A stretch of DNA of 6,177 bases from Woeseiaceae bacterium. GTDB lineage: Bacteria > Pseudomonadota > Gammaproteobacteria > Steroidobacterales > Woeseiaceae. The DNA is taken from assembly GCA_022866645.1 (NCBI GenBank), contig JALHUQ010000382.1, positions 1 to 6,177 of the forward strand, written 5' to 3'. Position numbers and translations under genes: made by a program. Shown piece by piece: positions 1 through 6,177 of the stretch. Position 1 is the stretch's first letter. Each line of letters starts with the position of its first letter. Below the pieces are notes generated by a model. That model made no database searches. It was given only the letters and a program-made list of their open reading frames with translations, and was not told the DNA's origin.

Positions 1-158
1 CATTAACAAACTAGGTGCGCAGTTCGCCGTATGGGCCGCTGCGGCAAGTCTTCGTCTCGCACCGCCGCGTGCGGTTCCGAGCATCAATCCAGCCTGGTTG
101 CTCGCCGTTGCAACCACTGCCGACCGCGCGTCCGTCGCGGCCTGAGCCCCGATCAATC
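1..158 (+). promoter_or_regulatory. Non-coding, hairpin-rich leader of the metF-metH operon
   Basis: No gene is supported here. One frame stays open from a GTG at 15 into metF, but it would add 48 arginine- and proline-rich residues that no MetF needs. The stretch has several inverted repeats: CGCAC/GTGCG (58-62 with 69-73), CGAGCA/TGCTCG (78-83 with 99-104), TGGTTG/CAACCA (95-100 with 111-116) and CCGCG/CGCGG (124-128 with 136-140). The second and third share bases 99-100 and so exclude each other. No AGGAG-like ribosome site precedes the metF ATG; the bases before it are C-rich. No convincing sigma-70 promoter was seen. Genes for methionine and SAH recycling often carry riboswitches or MetJ/MetR sites, but none of these is recognisable with confidence. 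A structured regulatory leader is an inference. Confidence 0.35.
78..116 (+). other. Two mutually exclusive hairpins in the metF leader
   Basis: Hairpin A pairs CGAGCA (78-83) with TGCTCG (99-104), and inside it CCA (89-91) can pair with TGG (95-97) around a GCC loop. Hairpin B pairs TGGTTG (95-100) with CAACCA (111-116) around a 10-nt loop. Both need bases 95-100, so an RNA could switch between them. The arms are short, only 6 bp each, and a moderately GC-rich sequence gives such pairs by chance. The structure is seen in the sequence; any regulatory role is inferred. Confidence 0.3.
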
Positions 159-1028
159 ATGAATACGAAAAATCCCCCCTCCGTTTCGTTCGAATTCTTT
201 CCGCCGAATACTGAAGCGATGGAAGCTACTCTATGGCAGTCAATCGAACGACTCGCCAGTCTGGCGCCACGTTTCGTTTCTGTTACCTACGGTGCGGATG
301 GCTCTACGCGCGAACGCACGCATGCAGCCGTGGCGCGAATCATCAGTGAGACAAAACTGACTCCGGCGCCGCACCTGACCTGTATTGCCGCGAGTCGTGC
401 CGAAATTGATGACATCGCGCGCGAGTACTGGGACATGGGCGTGCGCCATCTGGTTGCTTTACGCGGCGATGCGCCGAAAAATTCGAAGCCCTATGTTCCG
501 CATCCCGATGGCTATGCCTACGGTTCGGATCTCGTGGCAGGGCTAAGAAAAGTTGCCGACTTCGACATTTCAGTCGCGGCTTATCCGGAAGTCCACCCGG
601 AAGTGAAAAATGCAAAGCTGGATCTCGATAACCTGAAACGAAAACTCGACGCGGGTGCCAACCGCGCAATCACGCAGTTCTTTTTCGATCCCGGCATTTT
701 CTTGAGGTTTCGCGATCGTTGTGCAAAAGCCGGCATAGAGTCTGCAATTGTTCCGGGCATCCTGCCGATAACGCGCTTTCCTCAAATGGAACGATTTGCC
801 GAGATGTGTGGCACGTCGATCCCGGATACCTTGAGAAGTCGCTTCGATGGACTGGAGGACGACCCTGAAACACGGCAAATGATTGCGGCGAGCGTCGCGA
901 TCGAGCAAGTTCGCCTTCTCGAATCGGAAGGCATCGAAGACTTCCACTTTTATACGCTGAACCGTTCCGAACTGACCTACGCGATTTGTCATGCGTTGGG
1001 TGTGCGGGCTGGTAAAGCGGCAGCCTGA
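159..1028 (+). CDS. metF: 5,10-methylenetetrahydrofolate reductase (FAD-dependent)
   Basis: This cytoplasmic flavoenzyme reduces 5,10-methylene-THF to 5-methyl-THF, the methyl donor used by MetH. The 289-residue product is close to the 296 residues of E. coli MetF and is one TIM-barrel domain. Family motifs are present in order: SFEFFPP with catalytic Glu12 (E. coli Glu28), VTYGADGS with Thr43 (Thr59), HLTC at 72-75, LRGD with Asp104 (Asp120), AAYPEVHPE around Tyr142, NRAITQFFFD with Gln173 (Gln183), PGILP, and the C-terminal DFHFYTLNR. A short insertion of about six residues near 111-118 follows the LRGD loop. The ATG at 159 was chosen because it gives the normal short N-terminus. The upstream GTG at 15 would add an implausible extension. 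Ribosome-site strength is poor. metH starts 10 nt downstream, so the two are almost certainly co-transcribed. Confidence 0.97.
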   Translation: MNTKNPPSVSFEFFPPNTEAMEATLWQSIERLASLAPRFVSVTYGADGSTRERTHAAVARIISETKLTPAPHLTCIAASRAEIDDIAREYWDMGVRHLVALRGDAPKNSKPYVPHPDGYAYGSDLVAGLRKVADFDISVAAYPEVHPEVKNAKLDLDNLKRKLDAGANRAITQFFFDPGIFLRFRDRCAKAGIESAIVPGILPITRFPQMERFAEMCGTSIPDTLRSRFDGLEDDPETRQMIAASVAIEQVRLLESEGIEDFHFYTLNRSELTYAICHALGVRAGKAAA

Positions 1029-1038
1029 GTTAATAACG

Positions 1039-4000
1039 ATGGAACGTAAGGAACGAATCAACGCACTAATGCGAGCGCTTGACGAGCGCATCGTAATGCT
1101 CGATGGCGCAATGGGCACAATGATTCAGGGCTTCGGCCTTAGCGAAGAGGATTATCGTGGTGAGCGATTCGCGGTTTGGCGTCGCGACCTCAAGGGCAAC
1201 AACGATCTCTTGTCGATAACGCGCCCTGACGTGATCCGCGAAATTCACAATCGTTTCCTCGATGCTGGCGCAGACATCATCGAGACCAACACGTTTAATT
1301 CGAACGCACCATCGATGGCCGATTACGGCATGGAAGAACTGGTTGCCGAACTGAATTCGACAGCGGCGCGACTCGCTCGTGAATGCGCGGACGCGCAGGC
1401 GGCCAAAGATGGCAGTCCGCGTTTTGTTGCAGGTGTGTTAGGACCGACCAATCGAACGGCGTCAATATCGCCGGATGTTAACGATCCGGGTTTTCGAAAT
1501 ATTCGCTTCGATCAGCTCGCTGATACCTACGAAGTCGCTGCGACCGCGCTGATCGACAACGGCGTCGATTTAGTGATGATCGAAACCATTTTTGACACGC
1601 TGAATGCGAAGGCAGCTATCGTCGGACTAAAACGCGCATTCCGAGCGACGGGACTCGAGCTACCGGTCATGATCTCTGGCACGATCACTGACGCGTCGGG
1701 TCGTACGCTTTCTGGCCAGACCACCGAGGCGTTCTGGAACTCGGTGCGGCACGTGAATCCTTTCATGATTGGACTGAACTGCGCGCTGGGTGCGAGGGAA
1801 TTGCGCCAGTACGTCGCGGAGCTTTCGAGAATTGCGGACACACGAGTGAGCGCACACCCGAACGCCGGATTGCCGAATGAATTCGGTGAGTACGACGAGA
1901 CACCGGCCGAGATGGCGGAGGTCGTTGGCGAGTTCGCGACCAGCGGCCTCGTCAATATGGTGGGTGGCTGTTGCGGCACGCGGCCAGAACACATTCGCGC
2001 CTTGAAGAAGGCAGTCCATGGTGTCGCGCCCAGAACGATTCCCGTAGTGCCAAAACGTTGCCGGCTGGCTGGTCTCGAGCCCTTCAATATTGGCCCCGAT
2101 GATCTTTTTGCAAATGTTGGCGAGCGCTGCAATGTCACAGGGTCGGCGGTATTTCGCCGCCTGATCGAGGCGGACGATTACACCGCGGCGGTTGCTGTCG
2201 CGCGCGAGCAAGTGGAGAACGGTGCACAGATCATCGACGTCAACATGGATGAGGGCATGCTCGACTCCGAGAAGGCGATGGTCACTTTCCTGAATCTGAT
2301 CGCGTCAGAGCCGGACATCTCGCGCCTGCCGATCATGATCGACTCGTCCAAGTGGACGGTCATCGAAGCGGGGCTCAAGTGTGTGCAGGGCAGAGCCGTT
2401 GTAAATTCGATCAGCCTGAAAGAAGGCGAGGAACAATTTGTCGCGCAGGCACAATTGGTTCGCGACTATGGTGCTGCCGTGATTGTCATGGCGTTCGATG
2501 AGTCCGGGCAGGCCGACACGGTCACGCGCAAGATCGAAATCTGTAAACGCTCTTACAAAATTTTGACGGAGCAAGTCGGCATAGACCCGGCCGATATCAT
2601 TTTCGACCCGAACATCTTCGCTATCGCAACCGGCATCGAGGAACACGCCAATTACGGACTCGATTTCATCGAGGCGACCCGCGAGATCAAGAAGGCATTG
2701 CCGCATGCGTTGATCAGCGGTGGTGTGAGCAATGTTTCATTCTCGTTTCGTGGCAATAATGTCGTTCGTGAAGCGATTCATTCCGTATTCCTTTATCACG
2801 CGATCCAGGCCGGTATGGATATGGGTATCGTTAACGCGGGCCAGTTGGCCATCTATGCGGACCTGCCCGACGACCTGCGCAATGCTGTTGAGGACGTTGT
2901 GCTCAACAGAAACCCGAACGGTACTGAAAATCTCCTGGCAGTTGCCGAAAACTATGCGGGCCAGAAGAGCGGTGCTGCGCAGAACACGAAAGACATGTCG
3001 TGGCGCGAATTGACGGTCAACAAGCGACTCGAACACGCGTTGGTGCATGGAATTGATGAGTTTGTTATCGACGACACCGAAGAGGCGCGGCAGGGGACCG
3101 ATCGGCCGCTCGATGTGATCGAGGGCCCGTTGATGGCCGGCATGAACGTCGTGGGTGATCTTTTTGGTGAAGGAAAAATGTTCCTGCCGCAGGTAGTGAA
3201 ATCAGCTCGCGTCATGAAGAAAGCCGTCGGCCACCTCGTGCCGTTCATCGAGGCCGGAAAAGGCGGCAAGATGAGTTCGAACGGAAAAATCGTGATGGCC
3301 ACCGTTAAAGGTGATGTGCACGACATCGGCAAGAATATCGTCGGCGTTGTTCTGCAGTGCAACAACTTCGAAGTAGTCGATCTCGGTGTCATGGTGTCCT
3401 GCGAAAAAATTCTGGAAGCAGCGAGACGCGAGAACGCGAACATCATCGGCTTGTCCGGACTAATCACGCCGTCACTGGATGAAATGGTGCATGTCGCGAG
3501 CGAAATGCAGCGACTCAATTTTGACTTGCCGTTGCTCATCGGCGGTGCGACGACTTCACCAGCGCACACCGCCGTGAAAATCGAGCCCAGGTACAATGGC
3601 CCGGTAATCTACGTCAAAGACGCATCGCGCTCAGTGGGCGTCGCGCAAGCTCTTATAGAGCCGGGCACGCGCGATGCGCTGATTAATAAAACGCGCAAGG
3701 ACAATGCTCGCCGTCGCGACGAACATGCGAACAAAAAGCGTTTGACGCCGCAGTTGTCTCTCAACGAAGCGAGAGCACGCAAACACACGTGCGACTGGAA
3801 CAACTACGATGCGCCGAAGCCTCGGTTCACTGGCACTCGGGTGTTCGACGATATCGACTTGAACGATCTTCGCGTCTTCATCGACTGGATGCCGTTCTTT
3901 AACGCCTGGGAATTCCACGGCAAGTATCCGCAGATTTTGAGTGACGCGACGGTCGGCGAGGCGGCTACTTCACTCTTCTATGATGCGACCGCTATGCTGG

Positions 4001-4752
4001 ATCGAATCATCGCTGAAAAGTGGCTTAGTGCCCGTGCGGTCATCGGCTTCTATCCGGCCAACTCGGATGGTCACGACGACATCGTGTTGTACGTCGATGA
4101 AGAACGAAAAGAGATTGCTCACCGACTGTGCCACCTGCGCCAACAGCAAGCTAAAGCCGAGGGGCATCCTCAGGCTTGTCTCGGCGATTTTGTTGCTCCG
4201 GCGGAAACCGGTTTGTCCGATTACCTGGGCGCATTCGCGGTAACCGCGGGCATAGGCATCGAGGAGCACGTTGCACGGTTCGAGAAGGACCACGACGACT
4301 ACAGCGCCATTATTCTCAAGGCGCTGGCCGATCGTCTTGCTGAGGCGTCAGCTGAATACATGCACCGGCGGGTGCGAAAAGAGTTTTGGGCTTATGAACC
4401 CTATGAGGAGCTGAGCAACAATGACCTGATCGCCGAAAAGTATCGCGGCATTCGGCCGGCACCGGGATACCCGGCGTGTCCGGACCACACCGAGAAGGCA
4501 ACGCTTTGGGAGTTGCTGAATGTGGAGGCCGTAATCGGCATGCAACTGACGGAATCTTTTGCCATGTATCCTACTGCCGCGGTCAGCGGATTCTATTTCG
4601 CGCATCCGGAGGCCAGGTACTTTGCCGTGGGCAAGGTAGACCGCGATCAAGTTGCCTCCTATGCGGAACGCAAGGGAATCAGTCTTGTCGAAGCCGAGAA
4701 GTGGCTGGCACCGAACCTTGGATACGATCCTGACGAAGCAAACGCGGCATAA
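1039..4752 (+). CDS. metH: Cobalamin-dependent methionine synthase
   Basis: This enzyme transfers the methyl group of 5-methyl-THF through cobalamin to homocysteine, giving methionine and THF. The 1237-residue product is full length (E. coli MetH has 1227) and has all modules. The homocysteine domain (about 15-335) carries zinc ligands Cys248, Cys311 and Cys312. The pterin domain (about 355-615) opens with NVGERCNVTGS. The helical cap (about 650-740) includes FLPQVVKSARVMK. The Rossmann B12 domain (about 748-885) has D759-V-H761-D-I-G764, where His761 is the lower cobalt ligand, plus Ser812 in GLITPS and GGATTS. The AdoMet reactivation domain (about 905-1230) has DWMPFF with Asp949 and R1139-PAPGY. 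The ATG at 1039 fits the family N-terminus (DGAMGTMIQ at about 22-30). The ATG at 991 lies inside metF and adds 16 unneeded residues. The ribosome site is weak, at best a GAG overlapping the metF stop, which suggests translation coupled to metF. Confidence 0.98.
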   Translation: MERKERINALMRALDERIVMLDGAMGTMIQGFGLSEEDYRGERFAVWRRDLKGNNDLLSITRPDVIREIHNRFLDAGADIIETNTFNSNAPSMADYGMEELVAELNSTAARLARECADAQAAKDGSPRFVAGVLGPTNRTASISPDVNDPGFRNIRFDQLADTYEVAATALIDNGVDLVMIETIFDTLNAKAAIVGLKRAFRATGLELPVMISGTITDASGRTLSGQTTEAFWNSVRHVNPFMIGLNCALGARELRQYVAELSRIADTRVSAHPNAGLPNEFGEYDETPAEMAEVVGEFATSGLVNMVGGCCGTRPEHIRALKKAVHGVAPRTIPVVPKRCRLAGLEPFNIGPDDLFANVGERCNVTGSAVFRRLIEADDYTAAVAVAREQVENGAQIIDVNMDEGMLDSEKAMVTFLNLIASEPDISRLPIMIDSSKWTVIEAGLKCVQGRAVVNSISLKEGEEQFVAQAQLVRDYGAAVIVMAFDESGQADTVTRKIEICKRSYKILTEQVGIDPADIIFDPNIFAIATGIEEHANYGLDFIEATREIKKALPHALISGGVSNVSFSFRGNNVVREAIHSVFLYHAIQAGMDMGIVNAGQLAIYADLPDDLRNAVEDVVLNRNPNGTENLLAVAENYAGQKSGAAQNTKDMSWRELTVNKRLEHALVHGIDEFVIDDTEEARQGTDRPLDVIEGPLMAGMNVVGDLFGEGKMFLPQVVKSARVMKKAVGHLVPFIEAGKGGKMSSNGKIVMATVKGDVHDIGKNIVGVVLQCNNFEVVDLGVMVSCEKILEAARRENANIIGLSGLITPSLDEMVHVASEMQRLNFDLPLLIGGATTSPAHTAVKIEPRYNGPVIYVKDASRSVGVAQALIEPGTRDALINKTRKDNARRRDEHANKKRLTPQLSLNEARARKHTCDWNNYDAPKPRFTGTRVFDDIDLNDLRVFIDWMPFFNAWEFHGKYPQILSDATVGEAATSLFYDATAMLDRIIAEKWLSARAVIGFYPANSDGHDDIVLYVDEERKEIAHRLCHLRQQQAKAEGHPQACLGDFVAPAETGLSDYLGAFAVTAGIGIEEHVARFEKDHDDYSAIILKALADRLAEASAEYMHRRVRKEFWAYEPYEELSNNDLIAEKYRGIRPAPGYPACPDHTEKATLWELLNVEAVIGMQLTESFAMYPTAAVSGFYFAHPEARYFAVGKVDRDQVASYAERKGISLVEAEKWLAPNLGYDPDEANAA

Positions 4753-5995
4753 ATCCATTGGCGCGCTCATGGCGAGCGTGCTGTTCCTGTGTTCAGCGGC
4801 CGACGCGGACGAATATCGCGACGCGCGCACCGAGCTTATTGCTGCGTATCAGGGGGCGGACTACCCCACCATGTTGCTCGCCGCAAAAAAGGCACTGTCC
4901 GCCCGGCCGGGTTACCCGGGAGCGCTTTTTAATCTGGCGCTGTCACAAACGTTGAACGGTGATCCTGCGGCATCCCTGCGCACGCTCGAAGACCTGCTGA
5001 CCATCGGTGTCGATTTCGGTGTTGCCGACCTTGATGAATTCGCAGCTGTACGTGAGCTAGGTGGCTGGAGCGACTACCAGGCGAAGGTCGAATCGCTGTA
5101 CGAGCCTGTGGGCAGTGCTGACGTTGTCGCTACTCATTCGGACGCGAACTTCGTTCCGGAAGGCATAGCGATCGACGACGACGGTCAGTTCATTCTCGGC
5201 AGTATTCGGACCGGTCGGCTGGTCAGACTTGGCGCGGCGGCAAAGACCTTGACTGAACGAGCATCTCACTGGTCCGTGTTCGGCATGCGTTTCAATCCGG
5301 ACGGCAGCCTTTGGTTCGCGAGCGCCGCTGTGCCGCAGCTTGCAGAAGTCGGTGACGATGAGGGTCAAACCGGGTTGTTTCGAATCGATGTCGCGACCGG
5401 CGCAACCATCAAAGCGGCGATTCTGCCGCAATACGAACCGGCTCAGGTCCTTGGAGACCTGATCATTGGCGATGACAATACCCTTTACGCAACGGACAGC
5501 CTCACTGGAGCTATCTACCGCTATTACATCGATTCGAACGAGTTTGAGATCCTGGTAAAGCGCGGCGCCTTTGGATCGCCGCAGGGCCTCGTGCTTGATA
5601 ATAAAGGCGACTACCTGTACGTCGCGGACTATATCGGCGGTTTATTCCGAGTCTCCGTTCAGGACGGTTCGCGAGTAAGACTTGTAGTTCCGCCCGGCAT
5701 TACGGACTACGGTATTGATGGGCTGTACCGTTACGGCGACGAGCTCATCGTTATTCAGAATGGTGTGCGCCCGAATCGTGTGGCCGCATTGCAGCTCAGT
5801 GAAAACGGGCTCGCAATTACAGGTGGCCGGGTGCTGGCGGCAAATCTCGAGCAGTTTGACGAGCCAACGCTTGGTGTCATTCGGGGTGACGAGTTCTACT
5901 TCGTAGCGAATAGCCACTGGAATCGCTTTGACGGCGAAAACAATCTGCCGGATGGTTTAGCCGGGCCGATTATTCTCAAGGTGAAGCTGGACTAA
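4718..5995 (+). CDS. Probable exported TPR + SMP-30/NHL-like beta-propeller protein
   Basis: The function is unknown. Read from the TTG at 4718 the protein has 425 residues. The N-terminus is a standard Sec signal peptide: basic KQTRHK (7-12), a hydrophobic stretch at 13-28 and an ADA site ending at 30. A helical region follows with one to two TPR-like units (about 36-98, including AAKKALSARPGYPGALFNLALS). Residues from about 133 form a propeller with repeated strand-turn patterns: VPEGIAIDDDGQFILGS, FGMRFNPDGSLWFAS, DDNTLYATD, LDNKGDYLYVADY, GIDGLYRYGDELIV and GDEFYFVANSHW. This resembles the SMP-30/gluconolactonase/LRE and NHL superfamily. The start is uncertain. The ATG at 4769 (408 residues) leaves only 14 residues before the likely cleavage site and no basic n-region, so an upstream TTG, overlapping metH by 35 nt, fits better. 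Neither has a good ribosome site, pointing to coupling with metH. Asp334 could match a SMP-30 metal ligand, but Gln289 stands where Asn is usual, so lactonase activity is doubtful. Confidence 0.85.
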   Translation: MDTILTKQTRHKSIGALMASVLFLCSAADADEYRDARTELIAAYQGADYPTMLLAAKKALSARPGYPGALFNLALSQTLNGDPAASLRTLEDLLTIGVDFGVADLDEFAAVRELGGWSDYQAKVESLYEPVGSADVVATHSDANFVPEGIAIDDDGQFILGSIRTGRLVRLGAAAKTLTERASHWSVFGMRFNPDGSLWFASAAVPQLAEVGDDEGQTGLFRIDVATGATIKAAILPQYEPAQVLGDLIIGDDNTLYATDSLTGAIYRYYIDSNEFEILVKRGAFGSPQGLVLDNKGDYLYVADYIGGLFRVSVQDGSRVRLVVPPGITDYGIDGLYRYGDELIVIQNGVRPNRVAALQLSENGLAITGGRVLAANLEQFDEPTLGVIRGDEFYFVANSHWNRFDGENNLPDGLAGPIILKVKLD

Positions 5996-6044
5996 TCGCA
6001 CGCAAAATCGTCCGAACAACACCGTCTGGCGTCAAATCAAAAAC
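5996..6044. other. Short intergenic gap between convergent genes
   Basis: This gap separates the propeller gene from the minus-strand gene whose stop codon lies at 6045-6047. I looked for an intrinsic terminator in both directions. Short A/T runs occur (AAAA at 6004-6007 and AAAAA at 6039-6043), but neither is joined to a convincing GC-rich hairpin. Transcripts from the two sides may therefore overlap or end by Rho. Confidence 0.5.
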
Positions 6045-6177
6045 TCAGGAAACGATAATCGCCAATGGCAAGCCAACGATCAGCAGACCGACGAAAACAC
6101 CATCGAACCAGACGGGCATTTGCATCGACTCTAGCGCGCGCCTGATAGAGCAGAGAACAAACGCTACGAAAAAATCC
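6045..6177 (-). CDS. Membrane protein resembling RnfA (Rnf/Nqr family), C-terminal 43 residues; 5' end outside window
   Basis: Read on the minus strand from the right edge, an open frame of 43 residues ends in TGA at 6047-6045. It reads as a membrane-protein tail: a hydrophobic end of one helix (FFVAFVLCS), a short charged loop (IRRALESMQMPVWFDG), then a second hydrophobic helix (VFVGLLIVGLPLAIIV). As I remember them, RnfA/NqrE subunits end with helix, R-E-R-[LI], about five residues, V-P-x-x-F-x-G, and a helix with A-G-L. Here IRRAL, MP-xx-F-x-G and VGL align without gaps. These families are integral inner-membrane subunits of the ion-translocating Rnf or Na+-NQR complexes. The match is moderate and the last residues diverge. 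Being the last gene of its unit is odd for rnfA, which usually comes first, so a diverged paralogue or an unrelated membrane protein is possible. Confidence 0.5.
   Translation of the reverse strand, partial: DFFVAFVLCSIRRALESMQMPVWFDGVFVGLLIVGLPLAIIVS

Noticed and set aside
1..14. 3' end of an upstream gene such as ahcY (TAA at 4-6)
   Set aside because: Only one codon precedes the stop inside the window, so nothing can be supported.
3..35. Sigma-70 promoter with TTAACA at 3-8 as -35
   Set aside because: No acceptable -10 box lies at normal spacing; the best, TATGGG at 30-35, is a poor match and 21 nt away.
31..150. SAH riboswitch
   Set aside because: Only fragments of the conserved core appear (36-45 and 105-114), each with a mismatch. 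The flanking P1 pairing and the distal pseudoknot strand are absent.
15..158. N-terminal extension of MetF from a GTG at 15
   Set aside because: The 48 added residues are arginine- and proline-rich, match nothing in MetF, and are what GC-rich non-coding sequence gives by chance. The ATG at 159 gives a normal family N-terminus.
991..1038. Earlier metH start (ATG at 991) overlapping the end of metF
   Set aside because: It adds 16 residues not expected before the homocysteine domain and overlaps metF by 38 nt. The ATG at 1039 matches the family start.
1075..1089. Hairpin GCGCT/AGCGC just inside metH
   Set aside because: It is a 5-bp arm in coding sequence that also fits the codons for conserved residues, with no T-run or other regulatory mark.
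1527..2138. Long minus-strand open frame inside metH, and similar long frames at 2952-3596, 1660-2211, 4348-4830 and 570-1118
   Set aside because: They lie opposite strongly conserved metF/metH coding sequence. Their products have no recognisable domains and show the composition typical of antisense frames in GC-rich genes.
4773..4804. Lipoprotein signal around Cys25 of the propeller protein
   Set aside because: The residues before the Cys are L-F-L, not a lipobox; Gly, Ala or Ser is needed at -1. The downstream ADA site fits signal peptidase I better.

Overview
The window looks like ordinary core-metabolism chromosome from a moderately GC-rich gammaproteobacterium. MetF and MetH both resemble the enterobacterial proteins closely along their whole length. 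A partial gene at the right edge resembles a subunit of the Rnf/Nqr electron-transport family. I cannot name the genus; no rRNA or other taxonomic marker is present.

Layout, left to right. Bases 1-158 are a non-coding leader. It has several inverted repeats, including two that cannot form at the same time, and no clear Shine-Dalgarno. Then come three genes on the + strand in a tight row: metF (159-1028), metH (1039-4752) and an exported TPR plus SMP-30/NHL-like beta-propeller protein (about 4718-5995). The metF-metH gap is 10 nt. The third gene either overlaps the end of metH by 35 nt or starts 16 nt after it, so the three probably form one transcription unit. A 49-nt gap follows, and then the 3' end of a convergent minus-strand gene (6045-6177, running off the window) that encodes a membrane protein resembling the C-terminus of RnfA.

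How the genes work together: MetF reduces 5,10-methylene-THF to 5-methyl-THF, and cobalamin-dependent MetH moves that methyl group to homocysteine to make methionine and regenerate THF. They are consecutive steps of one pathway. The known zinc, cobalamin and AdoMet-binding motifs of MetH and the known flavin/folate residues of MetF that I looked for are present, so both should be active. The third protein has no known link to this pathway, and its place in the operon is the main functional puzzle.

No mobile element, CRISPR array, tRNA, rRNA or phage signature was seen. I found no convincing new system. The points worth a second look are the leader structure, the non-canonical start and orphan role of the third gene, its altered metal-site residue, and the unlisted gene at the right edge.
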